64,000 bases of DNA from Sorangium cellulosum (GCF_002950945.1 NZ_CP012673.1:7578501-7642500), one strand, 5' to 3'. Shown: positions 17,312-25,141, counted from the stretch's first letter. Numbers and translations are program-made. The notes: generated by a model not told the origin, from the letters alone.

Positions 17312-17556
17312 GTTCTGCGTTGGGGACGGCGGCTCTGGTCCGCCGGGGGGCGGGGGGGCGGAGGGGCATCGGCCGATGGGCGAAATTTGGTCGCGGGGGG
17401 GCGGAGGGGGCCCGGGGCGCTTGACATGTCCGCCGGCTTCCTTCACTTTCCCGCGCTCCCGAGCCCCCTGCTCTCCCGCGCAGGGTTTGTGCTCGGATGG
17501 TTTTACCGAGCAGGGTCGGGGTGCCGAGAACGGGTCCCCTTCCAACCGAGGACGTC
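17312..17556. promoter_or_regulatory. rpmB upstream region with G-runs and a TTGACA box
   Basis: This 245-bp gap contains two G-run clusters able to form G-quadruplexes on the plus strand (17345-17366 and 17395-17417) flanking a perfect 12-nt palindrome (CATCGGCCGATG, 17367-17378). Immediately after the second cluster is a consensus -35 hexamer TTGACA (17421-17426); the -10 region 17 nt later (CACTTT) is weak. This is the best candidate promoter for rpmB. Confidence 0.4.
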
Positions 17557-17781
17557 ATGGCGAAGAGCGACATCACTGGGAAGCGGAAGCTTCTGGCGCA
17601 GAATGTCTCCCACTCCAACATCAAGACGAAGCGCTGGCAGCTCGTGAACATCCAGACCCGGCGCGTCTGGGTCCCCGAGCTCAACCGCTTCGTGAAGCTC
17701 AACCTCACGACGCGCGACATCCGCACGATCGACAAGATCGGCGTCGTCGCGTACGCGAAACGCCACGGCGTCACGCTCTAG
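17557..17781 (+). CDS. rpmB: 50S ribosomal protein L28 (bL28)
   Basis: 74 aa from the ATG at 17557, preceded by GAGGA. The sequence shows the L28 pattern: TGKRKLLAQNVSHSNIKTKR near the N-terminus, RRVWVPELNRFVKLNL in the middle, then DIRTIDKIGVVAYAKRHG. It lacks the CxxTGK cysteine of zinc-binding L28 forms (DITGKR here), so it is a cysteine-free version. It would sit in the large ribosomal subunit. An earlier in-frame GTG at 17497 is rejected because homology and the ribosome-binding site point to 17557. It stands alone, with no rpmG partner, which is common outside the classic rpmBG pair. Confidence 0.93.
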   Translation: MAKSDITGKRKLLAQNVSHSNIKTKRWQLVNIQTRRVWVPELNRFVKLNLTTRDIRTIDKIGVVAYAKRHGVTL

Positions 17782-17831
17782 GCAAGACACGACCGGCGTC
17801 GTCGCGTACGCGATGACGCCACGCTCCAGGC
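17740..17831. repeat. Partial tandem duplication of the rpmB 3' end
   Basis: The 19-nt GGCGTCGTCGCGTACGCGA occurs within rpmB at 17740-17758 and again 55 bp later, downstream of the stop, at 17795-17813. Homology continues: copy 1 goes on to ACGCCAC, GGCGTCAC, GCTCTAGGC; copy 2 has ACGCCAC then GCTCCAGGC, missing 8 nt and with the stop codon changed. This is a decayed duplicate of the last ~45 nt of the gene. Confidence 0.8.
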
Positions 17832-17846
17832 GAACGCAGCGCGCCG

Positions 17847-17866
17847 GAGGCCCTGGAAGGGGCCTC
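17847..17866 (+). terminator. Hairpin downstream of rpmB
   Basis: A 7-bp perfect stem GAGGCCC / GGGCCTC with a 6-nt loop lies 65 bp after the rpmB stop. No T-run follows, so it would be a hairpin-only or Rho-assisted end. Between it and the convergent gene at 18041 nothing else is recognisable. Confidence 0.35.
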
Positions 17867-18040
17867 GAGCGCCGCTTGGCGATGGTTCGCGAACCTCACC
17901 CGGACGATCTTCATACGGCCAGGCACAAGCCGCCGGGCCTGGTGGCCTGTGCACCCGCGGCGATCGCGCGCGGCACGTAGCGCTGGTGCTCCGGCGCGGC
18001 TTCACGACGTGCTCTCCGCCGGCGCGCGCCGGCTGCTGCA

Positions 18041-19090
18041 TCAGTCGCCTGCGGACCGCGACCCCGCGCCTGCCATGAAGCCGGCCGCGAGGTTGACCGC
18101 GCGCGCGTCGCGGTCGTCCCTCACGACGGCCAAGGCGGCGTCGGCGCCGAGCTGCGTCCGGACGTCGTGGAGGGCGGTCTCGAGGGCCGTGCCGCGGAGG
18201 AGCGCGCCGAGAGCGCTCACGTCGACCTTGGGTCGCCCCGTCAGCGCGATGGCCGCCGCGAAGGCGCTGCGCTGGAGGATCGCGATCGGCGCCGCCGCCG
18301 GCAACGGCGTGCCGGGCGCGAGGCGCGTGATCCCGCGGCGGACCGGGACGGCGTCGCGGCCGAGCACGATCTCCAGCTCGGGCACGGCGATGCCGTCGTC
18401 GGTGCGCGCATAGGCGAGCGCGGCGATGGTGCCCCAGCCGTCGCAGGCGACGATGGCGTCCGCAGGCCTCGCCTCGCCGCCGACTGGCCACGGCGCCTGG
18501 AGCGCCGTCGCGCCCTCGGGGAGCACGGTCGACGCGGCCTCCACCTCGGCGGGCACCGCCTCGGCGATGTCCTCGGCCGTCAGCGTGCCCCCCGCGACCG
18601 CCCCGCCCACGCCGAGCAGCGCCCGCTCCACGTCGCGCGCCCGGAGCGCCACCGCGCCGAGAGAGCCGACCTCGCGGAGCAACCCGGCCCGCGCGCCCGC
18701 GCCCGCGCGCTCCGCGGCGACCACCCCGGGACGCACGAGCTCCCGCAGCCGCGCGCGCCCGAGATAGCCGTGCAGCAGCACCAGCATGCCGAGCGAGCGC
18801 GGGACCGCGACGCGCGCCGCCTCCGGCACGCTCTGCCCGTCGACGAACCCACGCGGCCGCGGCGCGCCGCGCCCCGGCTGGATCGCTCGGCCATCGAAGG
18901 CCCTCGCGCCCACGCCGACACCGGCCGCGAGCGCGACGGCGGGCGCGAGCAGCACGTCGGGCTGCGCGCCCGCCGCGGCGAAGAAGCCGGCGACGATCGC
19001 GTCGATCGCGCTGCCGGACGCCTCGAGCGCGGCCCGCGCCGCGGAGGCTGCAGCGGCGTCGCTCGCCGTAGCTGCCGCGCCGCGGATCAC
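18041..19090 (-). CDS. Gamma-glutamyltransferase-like protein, probably inactive
   Basis: 349 aa from a GTG at 19090 that overlaps the DUF72 stop (GTGA), with GAGGAG just upstream. The N-terminal part resembles GGT: an Ala-rich helix ending in GSAIDAIVAGFFAAAG, then PRGFVDGQSVPEAARVAVPRSLGML and LRELVRPGVVAAERAGAGA. In GGT the small subunit begins with the nucleophilic Thr of a TTHxS motif; the corresponding stretch here appears to be ADAIVACDGWGT, with no Thr at that place. It is also much shorter than the usual ~550 aa. I infer a GGT-fold protein without autoprocessing activity. It is the last gene of the minus-strand run. Confidence 0.6.
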   Translation of the reverse strand: MIRGAAATASDAAAASAARAALEASGSAIDAIVAGFFAAAGAQPDVLLAPAVALAAGVGVGARAFDGRAIQPGRGAPRPRGFVDGQSVPEAARVAVPRSLGMLVLLHGYLGRARLRELVRPGVVAAERAGAGARAGLLREVGSLGAVALRARDVERALLGVGGAVAGGTLTAEDIAEAVPAEVEAASTVLPEGATALQAPWPVGGEARPADAIVACDGWGTIAALAYARTDDGIAVPELEIVLGRDAVPVRRGITRLAPGTPLPAAAPIAILQRSAFAAAIALTGRPKVDVSALGALLRGTALETALHDVRTQLGADAALAVVRDDRDARAVNLAAGFMAGAGSRSAGD

Positions 19091-19812
19091 TGCTCCTCGT
19101 CCTCGGCGACGAGGGTATTTGGCATGGGCATGGTAGGCCTTACCACGGCCGAAGCCGTTGATCGATCGGGCTTGCGCGCCAGCAGCGCCGTGAGCGACGC
19201 CTTGATCTGCGCCGCGCGGTCCCCCTCGACGACCAGGAACACCTCGCGCCGCCCGCGCAGGCGCTCGGCGACGCGCTCGAGCGCGGCCGCGCTCATCGCC
19301 GACGACTTGCCGAGCGCACGCAGCCGCGAGTAGACGATCGGCCCGGGCGGCGGCGTGTCCCGGGCGACATCGAGCACCGGGATCACCTTCGCGGCGCGCG
19401 CGGTCGCGACGATGTCGTCGCGCTCCCAGATCCCGGCGGGCTCCCAGCAGCGCACGACGCCCTCGGCGGGCAGACGCTCGAACAGCGCGGCGAGCTTCTT
19501 CCGGTTGGTCGCCGTCGGTCGAAGCGACGCCGGCGTCTGCAGCACGACGCACCGCGCCTCCAGCACGGCCGCGACCTCCAGCGACGTCGAGAGCGCCTCG
19601 TCGAGCTCGCTCCCGGCCGCGAGCTCGCCGACCACACGCGGCAGCACGACGCTGAAGACGAAGCCTGGCGGCACCGCCTTGCGCCACTTGCGCAACGTCG
19701 TCGCGCGAGGCAGCGAGGCGTCGACCGGACGGAGCTCGACCAGATCGAAGCGTTGTTTGTACTTCTGGAGATCCCCCGGGAGCGAGGGCAGTCCGACAAG
19801 GAGACGGGCCAT
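19087..19812 (-). CDS. DUF72 family protein
   Basis: 241 aa from the ATG at 19812 (a TTG lies one codon earlier). The DUF72 TIM-barrel-like family is recognised by LPSLPGDLQKYKQRFDLVEL near the N-terminus, then the ATTLRKWRKAVPPGFVFSVVLP block, VLQTPASLRPTATNRKKLAAL, CWEPAGIWE, and the later PIVYSRLRALGKS with FLVVEGDRAAQIKA. Function of DUF72 is unknown; a nuclease or radical chemistry role has been suggested only loosely. It overlaps the GGT-like gene by 4 nt and begins about 90 bp after the acyltransferase stop. Confidence 0.85.
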   Translation of the reverse strand: MARLLVGLPSLPGDLQKYKQRFDLVELRPVDASLPRATTLRKWRKAVPPGFVFSVVLPRVVGELAAGSELDEALSTSLEVAAVLEARCVVLQTPASLRPTATNRKKLAALFERLPAEGVVRCWEPAGIWERDDIVATARAAKVIPVLDVARDTPPPGPIVYSRLRALGKSSAMSAAALERVAERLRGRREVFLVVEGDRAAQIKASLTALLARKPDRSTASAVVRPTMPMPNTLVAEDEEQ

Positions 19813-19904
19813 CAACGCGGACTCTTAACTCAGCTTGCGCGCCGATGCAGCGCGTGGCCGACCGCGGCGCGATTTCTCATTTGCGGCTGGAAATTCCTTG
19901 AACT

Positions 19905-20801
19905 TTACTCGAAGTGGAACCACTGCGTCGGGTTCGCCCGGAGGAAACTTTCCATCGCTCCCGTGATCTGGCGCGCCGCGACGTCGAGCTCGGACGGTCC
20001 TGGCTTGCGGGGCAGCGAGATGGGCGGAGCGATGCAGATCTCGTACTGCATGTAACCCGTCCGCCGGGTGAAGACCGGGACGATCGGCGCGCCGCTCGCG
20101 GCCGCGAGCTGCAGCGGGCCCTCCGGCACGCGCCACGGCTTGCCGAAGAGCTCGACGTCGCGCCCGCGCATCCCGGACGGGAGGCGATCGATCTGGATGG
20201 CGACCACGCCCCGTCGCCGCAGGTGCGCAAGCAGCGGGAGGATCGCGAGCGGGTCCTCGTCGACGTGCTGGATCCGCACGCCGACCCGGTCGCGCGTGCC
20301 GTCCTGGATGGCCTGCGCCCGGCGGTCCCGCTCGCGCTGCATCACGACGACCACGTCCGCGGCGTGCACCGAGCGCAGCAGCGGCGCCGCAGCCTGCCAT
20401 CCGCCGGCGTGCGCGGTGACGACGATCACCCCGAGGCCGCGCCGATACGCGTCCGTGAAGTGCTCGTCGTTCACGCAGAGGCCGGTGAGGCGATCGGGCC
20501 GGTTGCTGCTCGCGATGAACGCGTCCGTGAGGCAACCGGCGAAGTTGATGAACACCCGGGCGACGTCCCGGTACTCCTCCAGCGCTCCCCGCTGGCCGAG
20601 CGCCAGCCGCAGGTTCCTGCGCACGGCCCGCCGCTGCTCCGGCAGCGCCGCCCCGACGGCGAGCCCGAACAGCGCCGGACAGCGGCGGACGAGCAGGTCG
20701 GGACCGTAGGTCACCCCGGCGTCGACCGCGCGGCGCCAGAGGACGGAATCGTGCTGGCGCAGATCGTCGAAGAGCGCTCGGAGCCTGGAGGATAGATCCA
20801 C
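19905..20801 (-). CDS. LpxL/HtrB-family lysophospholipid acyltransferase-like protein
   Basis: 298 aa from a GTG at 20801. The family course is clear: RRAVRRNLRLALG, FINFAGCLTDAF, GVIVVTAHAGGWQ, VVMQRERDRRAQAIQD, VVAIQIDRLPSGMRGRDVELFG, GPLQLAAASGAPIVPVFTRR, and the end FLRANPTQWFHFE. Members transfer secondary acyl chains to lipid A or act on related lipids at the inner membrane. The catalytic H-x4-D/E motif here reads H131-AGGW-Q136, with Gln in place of the acid, which may weaken catalysis. There is no N-terminal membrane helix, unlike typical LpxL. It might acylate a different lipid or be regulatory (inference). Confidence 0.85.
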   Translation of the reverse strand: MDLSSRLRALFDDLRQHDSVLWRRAVDAGVTYGPDLLVRRCPALFGLAVGAALPEQRRAVRRNLRLALGQRGALEEYRDVARVFINFAGCLTDAFIASSNRPDRLTGLCVNDEHFTDAYRRGLGVIVVTAHAGGWQAAAPLLRSVHAADVVVVMQRERDRRAQAIQDGTRDRVGVRIQHVDEDPLAILPLLAHLRRRGVVAIQIDRLPSGMRGRDVELFGKPWRVPEGPLQLAAASGAPIVPVFTRRTGYMQYEICIAPPISLPRKPGPSELDVAARQITGAMESFLRANPTQWFHFE

Positions 20802-20931
20802 GTTCGTGCTCGTACGCGCGGCGTGTTGCCGGCATTCACCCTAGCGGATCCTCGTGCGCCCGCGAAGAGCGCCCGAGCACCGCCGCGCCTCGGCGCCTCG
20901 AACGCGACGGCGGCTCTCCGCGGGAGACTCC

Positions 20932-22113
20932 TCAGCCAGCGCCGGGATCTTCGGGCGGCTCGGCAGGTGCGGGCACGCCCGGGTCCGTCGGCCCGCCGTC
21001 CTCCGAGCGGCGCATCCCCCAGGCGGCGACCGCGCGCACCGAGGGGTCGTCGTGCTCGAGCGCCGCGGCCAGCGCGCGCTTCGCCCTCGCCGCGGCCTCG
21101 TCGCGGGCGCCGCTCGCGAGCCGGTTGGCGGCGACGACGGCCGCGTTCCTCGCGAGCCCGCCGCGCCGCGCTCGCCGGAGCGGCGTCCCGAGGGCGAGCT
21201 CGTCGAACGCGCGCTCGTCCAGCGAGGTGAGATCGTCGACGTCCCGCGCTTCCCAGCGCGCGAGGGGGTGGAACGGCTCGGTGCGCTCGAGGGGCGGCGC
21301 CGCGGTCTTGTTGAACGGGCAGACCTCCTGGCAGACGTCGCAACCGAAGAGGTGCTCGCCCATGCCGGGCCGCAGCTCCTCGGCCGGCGCGCTCCGCTGC
21401 TCGATCGTCAGGTACGCGACGCACCGCCGCGGATCGAGCACGAAGGGGGCCGTGAAGGCCTGCGTCGGGCACGCGTCGAGGCAGCGCGTGCACGAGCCGC
21501 AGCGCTCCGCGATCGGCACGTCGGGGGTCAGCTGCAGCGTGGTGACCACCTCGCCGAGCAGCTGGTAGCTCCCCTGCCCCGGCGTGATGAGCAGCCCGTT
21601 CTTGCCGACGAAGCCGATGCCGGCGCGCGCCGCCCAGACGCGCTCCATCACCGGCTCGACGTCGCAGAGCGGCCGCGCGACGACCGAGGGCGCGAGCGAC
21701 CGGATGAACGACGCGAGCCGCCGCAGCCGGCGCTTCAGGTGGTTGTGGTAGTCCTGCCCGCGCGCGTAACGCGCGATGCTCTGCGCGAGCGGCGCGTCGC
21801 GCCCCTCGCTCTCCCTCGGCCGGGCGTACCTGCGGCCGACGCACACGACCGAGCGCGCCCCCTCGAGGATCGCGCTCGTGTCCAGCCGCCGCCGCTCCTC
21901 CGCGTACTGCGCGAGGTAGCCCATCTCCCCGTGCATGCCGCGCGCGATGAACTCGAGGTACCGCGCGTGCTCGACCTCGATCGGCTCGTCCGCGCGCGCG
22001 ACGCCGACCACGTCGAAGCCCAGCGCGAACGCCTGCTCGCGCACCAGCCGATCGGGCGTCGACCACGCCGCGTTCGCCTCCCCTCCGGGGCGATGGACGT
22101 CGCGCTTGCTCAT
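20932..22113 (-). CDS. queG: Epoxyqueuosine reductase QueG
   Basis: 393 aa from the ATG at 22113. QueG reduces epoxyqueuosine to queuosine in tRNA using cobalamin and two [4Fe-4S] clusters. The predicted catalytic Asp is Asp151 in CDVEPVMERVWAARAG, next to GIGFVGKNGLLI. The cluster cysteines are C205, C208, C211, C215 (CGSCTRCLDACPTQA) and C231, C258, C261, C265 (FGCDVCQEVCPFN). The C-terminal part (about 290-370) holds helical HEAT-like repeats as in full-length QueG. It sits downstream of trmD and a second RNA methyltransferase, fitting an RNA-modification run. Confidence 0.95.
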   Translation of the reverse strand: MSKRDVHRPGGEANAAWSTPDRLVREQAFALGFDVVGVARADEPIEVEHARYLEFIARGMHGEMGYLAQYAEERRRLDTSAILEGARSVVCVGRRYARPRESEGRDAPLAQSIARYARGQDYHNHLKRRLRRLASFIRSLAPSVVARPLCDVEPVMERVWAARAGIGFVGKNGLLITPGQGSYQLLGEVVTTLQLTPDVPIAERCGSCTRCLDACPTQAFTAPFVLDPRRCVAYLTIEQRSAPAEELRPGMGEHLFGCDVCQEVCPFNKTAAPPLERTEPFHPLARWEARDVDDLTSLDERAFDELALGTPLRRARRGGLARNAAVVAANRLASGARDEAAARAKRALAAALEHDDPSVRAVAAWGMRRSEDGGPTDPGVPAPAEPPEDPGAG

Positions 22114-22150
22114 GGTGGCGCGACCGGCAGCGTCGCTGCCTCCACGCGGG

Positions 22151-22738
22151 TCACCGAGCGGGCTCGCCCGGCGCGCCCCCGCCGAGCAGCCGATCGAGCG
22201 TGATCGCGCACGCCGCGCGCACGCTCAGGTGATTGTAGCCCGTGTCCGCGGCCGACCGGATGGGCTCGAGCCGGAGGTCGGCGTCGGCGATGAGCTCCGG
22301 CGTGAGGCCCCAGCCCGTGCCGAACAGGATCAACACCGGGCGCTCGGCCTGCGGGAGGCGCCCGCGGGCCGCCGCGTACCCCGTCACCGGGAGCCCTCGC
22401 GCCGCCGCCGCGGTCGTCCAGACCTCGACCCCTGCTCGCCCGGCGCTGCTCATGGTCGCGTACACGTCCTCGATGCTGGAGACCACGCTCAGCACATCCA
22501 GCGCGACGGCGCGATCGGGGATCCGGCGCTTCCCTGATCCGCTCACCCAGTGCTCCCTGATCCGCTCCGCCAGCGCGCGCTGCGCGGCGACCGGGTGCAC
22601 GACGAAGAGCCGCTCGGCCCCGTACGTGCGGGCGCTCCGCGCCATGTCGTGCAGATCGAGGTTGGTGATCGCGGTGGTCACCGTGCCGCCGGAGCGGTCG
22701 AGCACGGGGTAGTGCACGAGCGCGAGCGCGAGCCTCAT
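22151..22738 (-). CDS. SPOUT-type RNA methyltransferase (Methyltrn_RNA_4 family)
   Basis: 195 aa from the ATG at 22738, which overlaps the trmD stop (ATGA). The sequence resembles the small family found fused to or adjacent to TrmD in thermophiles (Thermotoga TM1570 type): ALVHYPVLDRSGGTVTTAITN, LDLHDMARSARTYGAERLFVV, VLILFGTGWGLTPELIADADL and the end SAADTGYNHLSVRAACAI. The FGTGWGL and NHLSVRAA segments form the trefoil-knot cofactor site of SPOUT enzymes. It presumably 2'-O- or base-methylates tRNA or rRNA; the target is not known. The operon position immediately after trmD supports the assignment. Confidence 0.88.
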   Translation of the reverse strand: MRLALALVHYPVLDRSGGTVTTAITNLDLHDMARSARTYGAERLFVVHPVAAQRALAERIREHWVSGSGKRRIPDRAVALDVLSVVSSIEDVYATMSSAGRAGVEVWTTAAAARGLPVTGYAAARGRLPQAERPVLILFGTGWGLTPELIADADLRLEPIRSAADTGYNHLSVRAACAITLDRLLGGGAPGEPAR

Positions 22739-23604
22739 CGCCGCGACGCTCCCTTCTCCTCCGGCGGCAGGCCGGCCTCTCGCGCCTTGCGCCACAGATC
22801 GGGTCGGCGCTCGGACGTGCGCAGCTCCGCCTGCGCCCGTCGCCAGCGGGCGATCGCCGCGTGGTTCCCTTGCTGGAGCACCTCGGGGACCGTGTGCCCG
22901 CGGAACTCCACGGGACGCGTGTACTGCGGGTACTCCAGGAGCCCGGACAGGGCGGGGCTATGCGACTCGTGCTCGGCCGATACAGCGTTGCCCAGCACGC
23001 CTGGGAGCAGGCGCACGCACGCATCGATCACCGCCATCGCCGCCACCTCGCCGCCCGTCATGACGAAGTCGCCGAGCGAGATCTCCTCGTCGACGAAGGC
23101 GCGCACACGCTCGTCGAACCCCTCGTACCGGCCGCACACGAGCGCAATGGCGGGCCGGGCCGCGAGCTCGATCGCCTTCTCCTGGCGGAAAGGCTGCCCC
23201 TGCGGCGTGAGCAGCACCCGGTGCGCTCGCGGCGCGAGGGCGGGCGGCGCCGCCTCCGCGGGCGGCGCTGCCTCCGCGGGCGGCGGCGCCGCTTCCACAG
23301 ACGGCGCGGCTGCGGCAGACGGCGCCCCCTCCGCGGCGCTCAAAGGGCCGCTCGCCGGCGCGCCCTCCCGGGCGGCCTCGTCGAGGGCCTCGAGGCAGCG
23401 CACGAGGCAGTCGACGCGCATCACCATGCCGGAGCCGCCGCCGTAGGGGGTGTCGTCGACGCTGCGGTGTCGGCCGATGCCGAACTCGCGCGGGCTGCGG
23501 AGCCGCACGGCAAGCGTGCGTGACGCGATCGCACGCCCGACCATGCCGATGGCCAGGAATCCCTCGAAGAGCTCGGGAAAAAGGGTGACTACATCAACGC
23601 GCAT
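22735..23604 (-). CDS. trmD: tRNA (guanine-37-N1)-methyltransferase TrmD with low-complexity insert
   Basis: 289 aa from the ATG at 23604. It has the TrmD N-terminus (VDVVTLFPELFEGFL), DDTPYGGGSGMVM, CGRYEGFDERV, the catalytic Asp179 in SLGDFVMTGGE and a C-terminal YTRPVEFRGHTVPEVLQQGNH. It methylates G37 of tRNAs reading CUN, CCN and CGG. A 48-residue Ala/Pro/Glu insert (residues 80-127; 23224-23367) interrupts the fold between the VDCLVRCLEAL helix and the RVLLTPQG strand; usual TrmD passes directly between them. The insert DNA contains short repeated GCCTCCGCGGGCGGCG-like units. The catalytic core is intact. Confidence 0.95.
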   Translation of the reverse strand: MRVDVVTLFPELFEGFLAIGMVGRAIASRTLAVRLRSPREFGIGRHRSVDDTPYGGGSGMVMRVDCLVRCLEALDEAAREGAPASGPLSAAEGAPSAAAAPSVEAAPPPAEAAPPAEAAPPALAPRAHRVLLTPQGQPFRQEKAIELAARPAIALVCGRYEGFDERVRAFVDEEISLGDFVMTGGEVAAMAVIDACVRLLPGVLGNAVSAEHESHSPALSGLLEYPQYTRPVEFRGHTVPEVLQQGNHAAIARWRRAQAELRTSERRPDLWRKAREAGLPPEEKGASRR

Positions 23605-23643
23605 CGGTTAGCCGCGGCGGGCCGGCCCGCGCCGGACGACGGA

Positions 23644-24156
23644 TCAGACGAGGCCTTCCAGCGTGACGAGCTGCACGGTCTGGTGCTCCACGTCCACGCT
23701 GCTGACGAAGCTCTCGGTCAGCGGGACCTCGACCGGCCCGGCGCCCTTCCGCTCCACGACGAGGACATCGCACGTGGGGTACGACTGGAGCGACTTCACG
23801 TGCCCGAGCAGCTCGCCCTCGGGCGTCAGCACGCGCGCCCCTTCGACGTCGCACGCGTAGAACTCGCCCTCGCCGAGCGGCGCGAACGTGTCCCTCGGCA
23901 CGCACACCGCCGCGCCGCGCAGCGCCTCGGCCGCGTCCCGATCGTCGACGCCCGCGAGCCGCACGAGCAACGCCTTGTCGACGGGGCGCGCGCCCAGGAT
24001 CTTGGCGTCCCGCTCTGCGCCGTCCGGAAGCCGGAGCTTCACGGCTGGCCGCGTGAGGAGCAGGTCGGAGCCCTCGTTGTAGAGGCGCAGCCGCAGCTCC
24101 CCTTGGACGCCGTGTGGGCGCGCGATCTCCGCGACGGGAACGTAACGTCGCTCCAC
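23644..24156 (-). CDS. rimM: Ribosome maturation factor RimM
   Basis: 170 aa from the ATG at 24156. RimM assists 30S head assembly by binding S19. The N-terminal beta-barrel shows VPVAEIARPHGVQGELRLRLY and ALLVRLAGVDDRDAAEALRG. The C-terminal PRC domain shows LGEGEFYACDVEGARVLTPEG, LGHVKSLQSYPTCDVLVVER and VEVPLTESFVSSVDVEHQ. Both domains and the usual length are present. Order rpsP-khpA-rimM-trmD is the standard one. Confidence 0.95.
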   Translation of the reverse strand: MERRYVPVAEIARPHGVQGELRLRLYNEGSDLLLTRPAVKLRLPDGAERDAKILGARPVDKALLVRLAGVDDRDAAEALRGAAVCVPRDTFAPLGEGEFYACDVEGARVLTPEGELLGHVKSLQSYPTCDVLVVERKGAGPVEVPLTESFVSSVDVEHQTVQLVTLEGLV

Positions 24157-24168
24157 GCTGGGTTCGTC

Positions 24169-24420
24169 TCAGTCGAGGATGTCGAGGTGCGCGCGCCGCC
24201 CCGACTTGCTCGCCGCCGCGCTCAGCAGCGTCCGGATCGACTGCGCGGTGCGCCCGTCCTTGCCGATCACCTTGCCGATGTCCTCGCGCGCGACCGTGAG
24301 CTCGATCCGCGGGAAGCGGTCCCCCGCGACCTCGCGCACGACGACCCGGTCCGGGTGGTCGACCAGCGCGCGGGCGACGAGCGCGACGAGGTCGACCAGC
24401 GGAGACGTCGAGGGCGCCAT
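24169..24420 (-). CDS. khpA: KH-domain RNA-binding protein KhpA
   Basis: 83 aa from the ATG at 24420, one base after the rpsP stop. It is a single KH domain: PLVDLVALVARALVDHPDRV at the N-terminus and the nucleic-acid-binding GKVIGKDGRTAQSIR motif with GKDG at 53-56. KhpA (YlqC) binds RNA, often as a partner of Jag/KhpB. Standard position between rpsP and rimM. Confidence 0.93.
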   Translation of the reverse strand: MAPSTSPLVDLVALVARALVDHPDRVVVREVAGDRFPRIELTVAREDIGKVIGKDGRTAQSIRTLLSAAASKSGRRAHLDILD

Positions 24421-24421
24421 G

Positions 24422-24688
24422 TTACTTCGAGGCGTCCGCCGGAGCGGCTGCCTGGGCGAGCCCGGGGTGCTTGAGGAGCAGCGCCACCGTGTGCGTCGGC
24501 TGGGCGCCGTTCGAGATCCAGTGCCTCACGCGGGGCACATCAAGGCGGATCTCGGTCCTGCGCGGATCGTAGGTGCCCAGCCGCTCGATGAACCTGCCGC
24601 CGCGCGGGCTGCGCTGGTCGGCGACGACGATGCGGTAGAAGGGCGTCTTCTTGGTGCCCGCGCGGGCGAGACGAATATGAACGGCCAT
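24422..24688 (-). CDS. rpsP: 30S ribosomal protein S16
   Basis: 88 aa from the ATG at 24688, with GAGG 8 nt upstream. The S16 signature MAVHIRLARAGTKKTPFYRI is followed by VVADQRSPRGGRFIERLGTYDP, then VRHWISNGAQPTHTVALLLKH. Length is normal. First gene of the ribosome/tRNA maturation run. An upstream extension to 24814 is rejected on homology and ribosome-binding site. Confidence 0.96.
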   Translation of the reverse strand: MAVHIRLARAGTKKTPFYRIVVADQRSPRGGRFIERLGTYDPRRTEIRLDVPRVRHWISNGAQPTHTVALLLKHPGLAQAAAPADASK

Positions 24689-25141
24689 CTTGTGAACCTC
24701 GATCGGATGGAAGAGCCCGTGCGCTACGTGTGCACGGCCTGCTCTTGAGGCGCCGGAGCGTAGCTCGTTCAGTGCTCGGCGCCAGAAGCGGGGGCGCAAC
24801 CTAGGCGAAGACACAGCCCGCGGTCAACCCTGCAAAAGCGCGACGGACCCACCAGGGACAAGTTTTCCGCCCGCGCCGCCCTGGGCTCGATGCCAGACCT
24901 GCAGCGCTGCGCGGCGTCGGCGCTGTCACGTGTGCCCGCAAGACCGTCCGCTTATGCTGGAAACGCGCGGCGGAGCCTCGGTCCAGGCCGGAAACCGCGC
25001 TCCGCGCTGGGGCATCGGAGGAGGATGGGCTCAGAATTCTCGGATTTGTCGCGAAACGCGTCGTGAACGCGCGTCTCGCGGGGGTTGCCGCTGGGTCGGC
25101 TCCCCCGCAGGGCTCACGGGGAAGATGTGCTACACGGGGCG
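24689..25141. promoter_or_regulatory. Intergenic region upstream of rpsP
   Basis: 453 bp without a supported gene, between the rpsP start and the 3' end of a small minus-strand gene. It should contain the rpsP operon promoter, which I could not place. It also contains an 11-bp imperfect hairpin at 25050-25080 (CGCGAAACGCG / CGCGTCTCGCG, one mismatch, 9-nt loop), which could end transcription of the 60-aa gene. No tRNA cloverleaf was found. Confidence 0.4.

Noticed and set aside
17557..17781. Considered L33 (rpmG)
   Set aside because: The TGKR, RFVKL and TIDKIG pattern and the 74-aa length fit L28, not L33.
24689..25141. Search for a tRNA or small RNA gene in the rpsP upstream gap
   Set aside because: No cloverleaf with a TTCRA-type T-loop and paired acceptor was found; only one hairpin.
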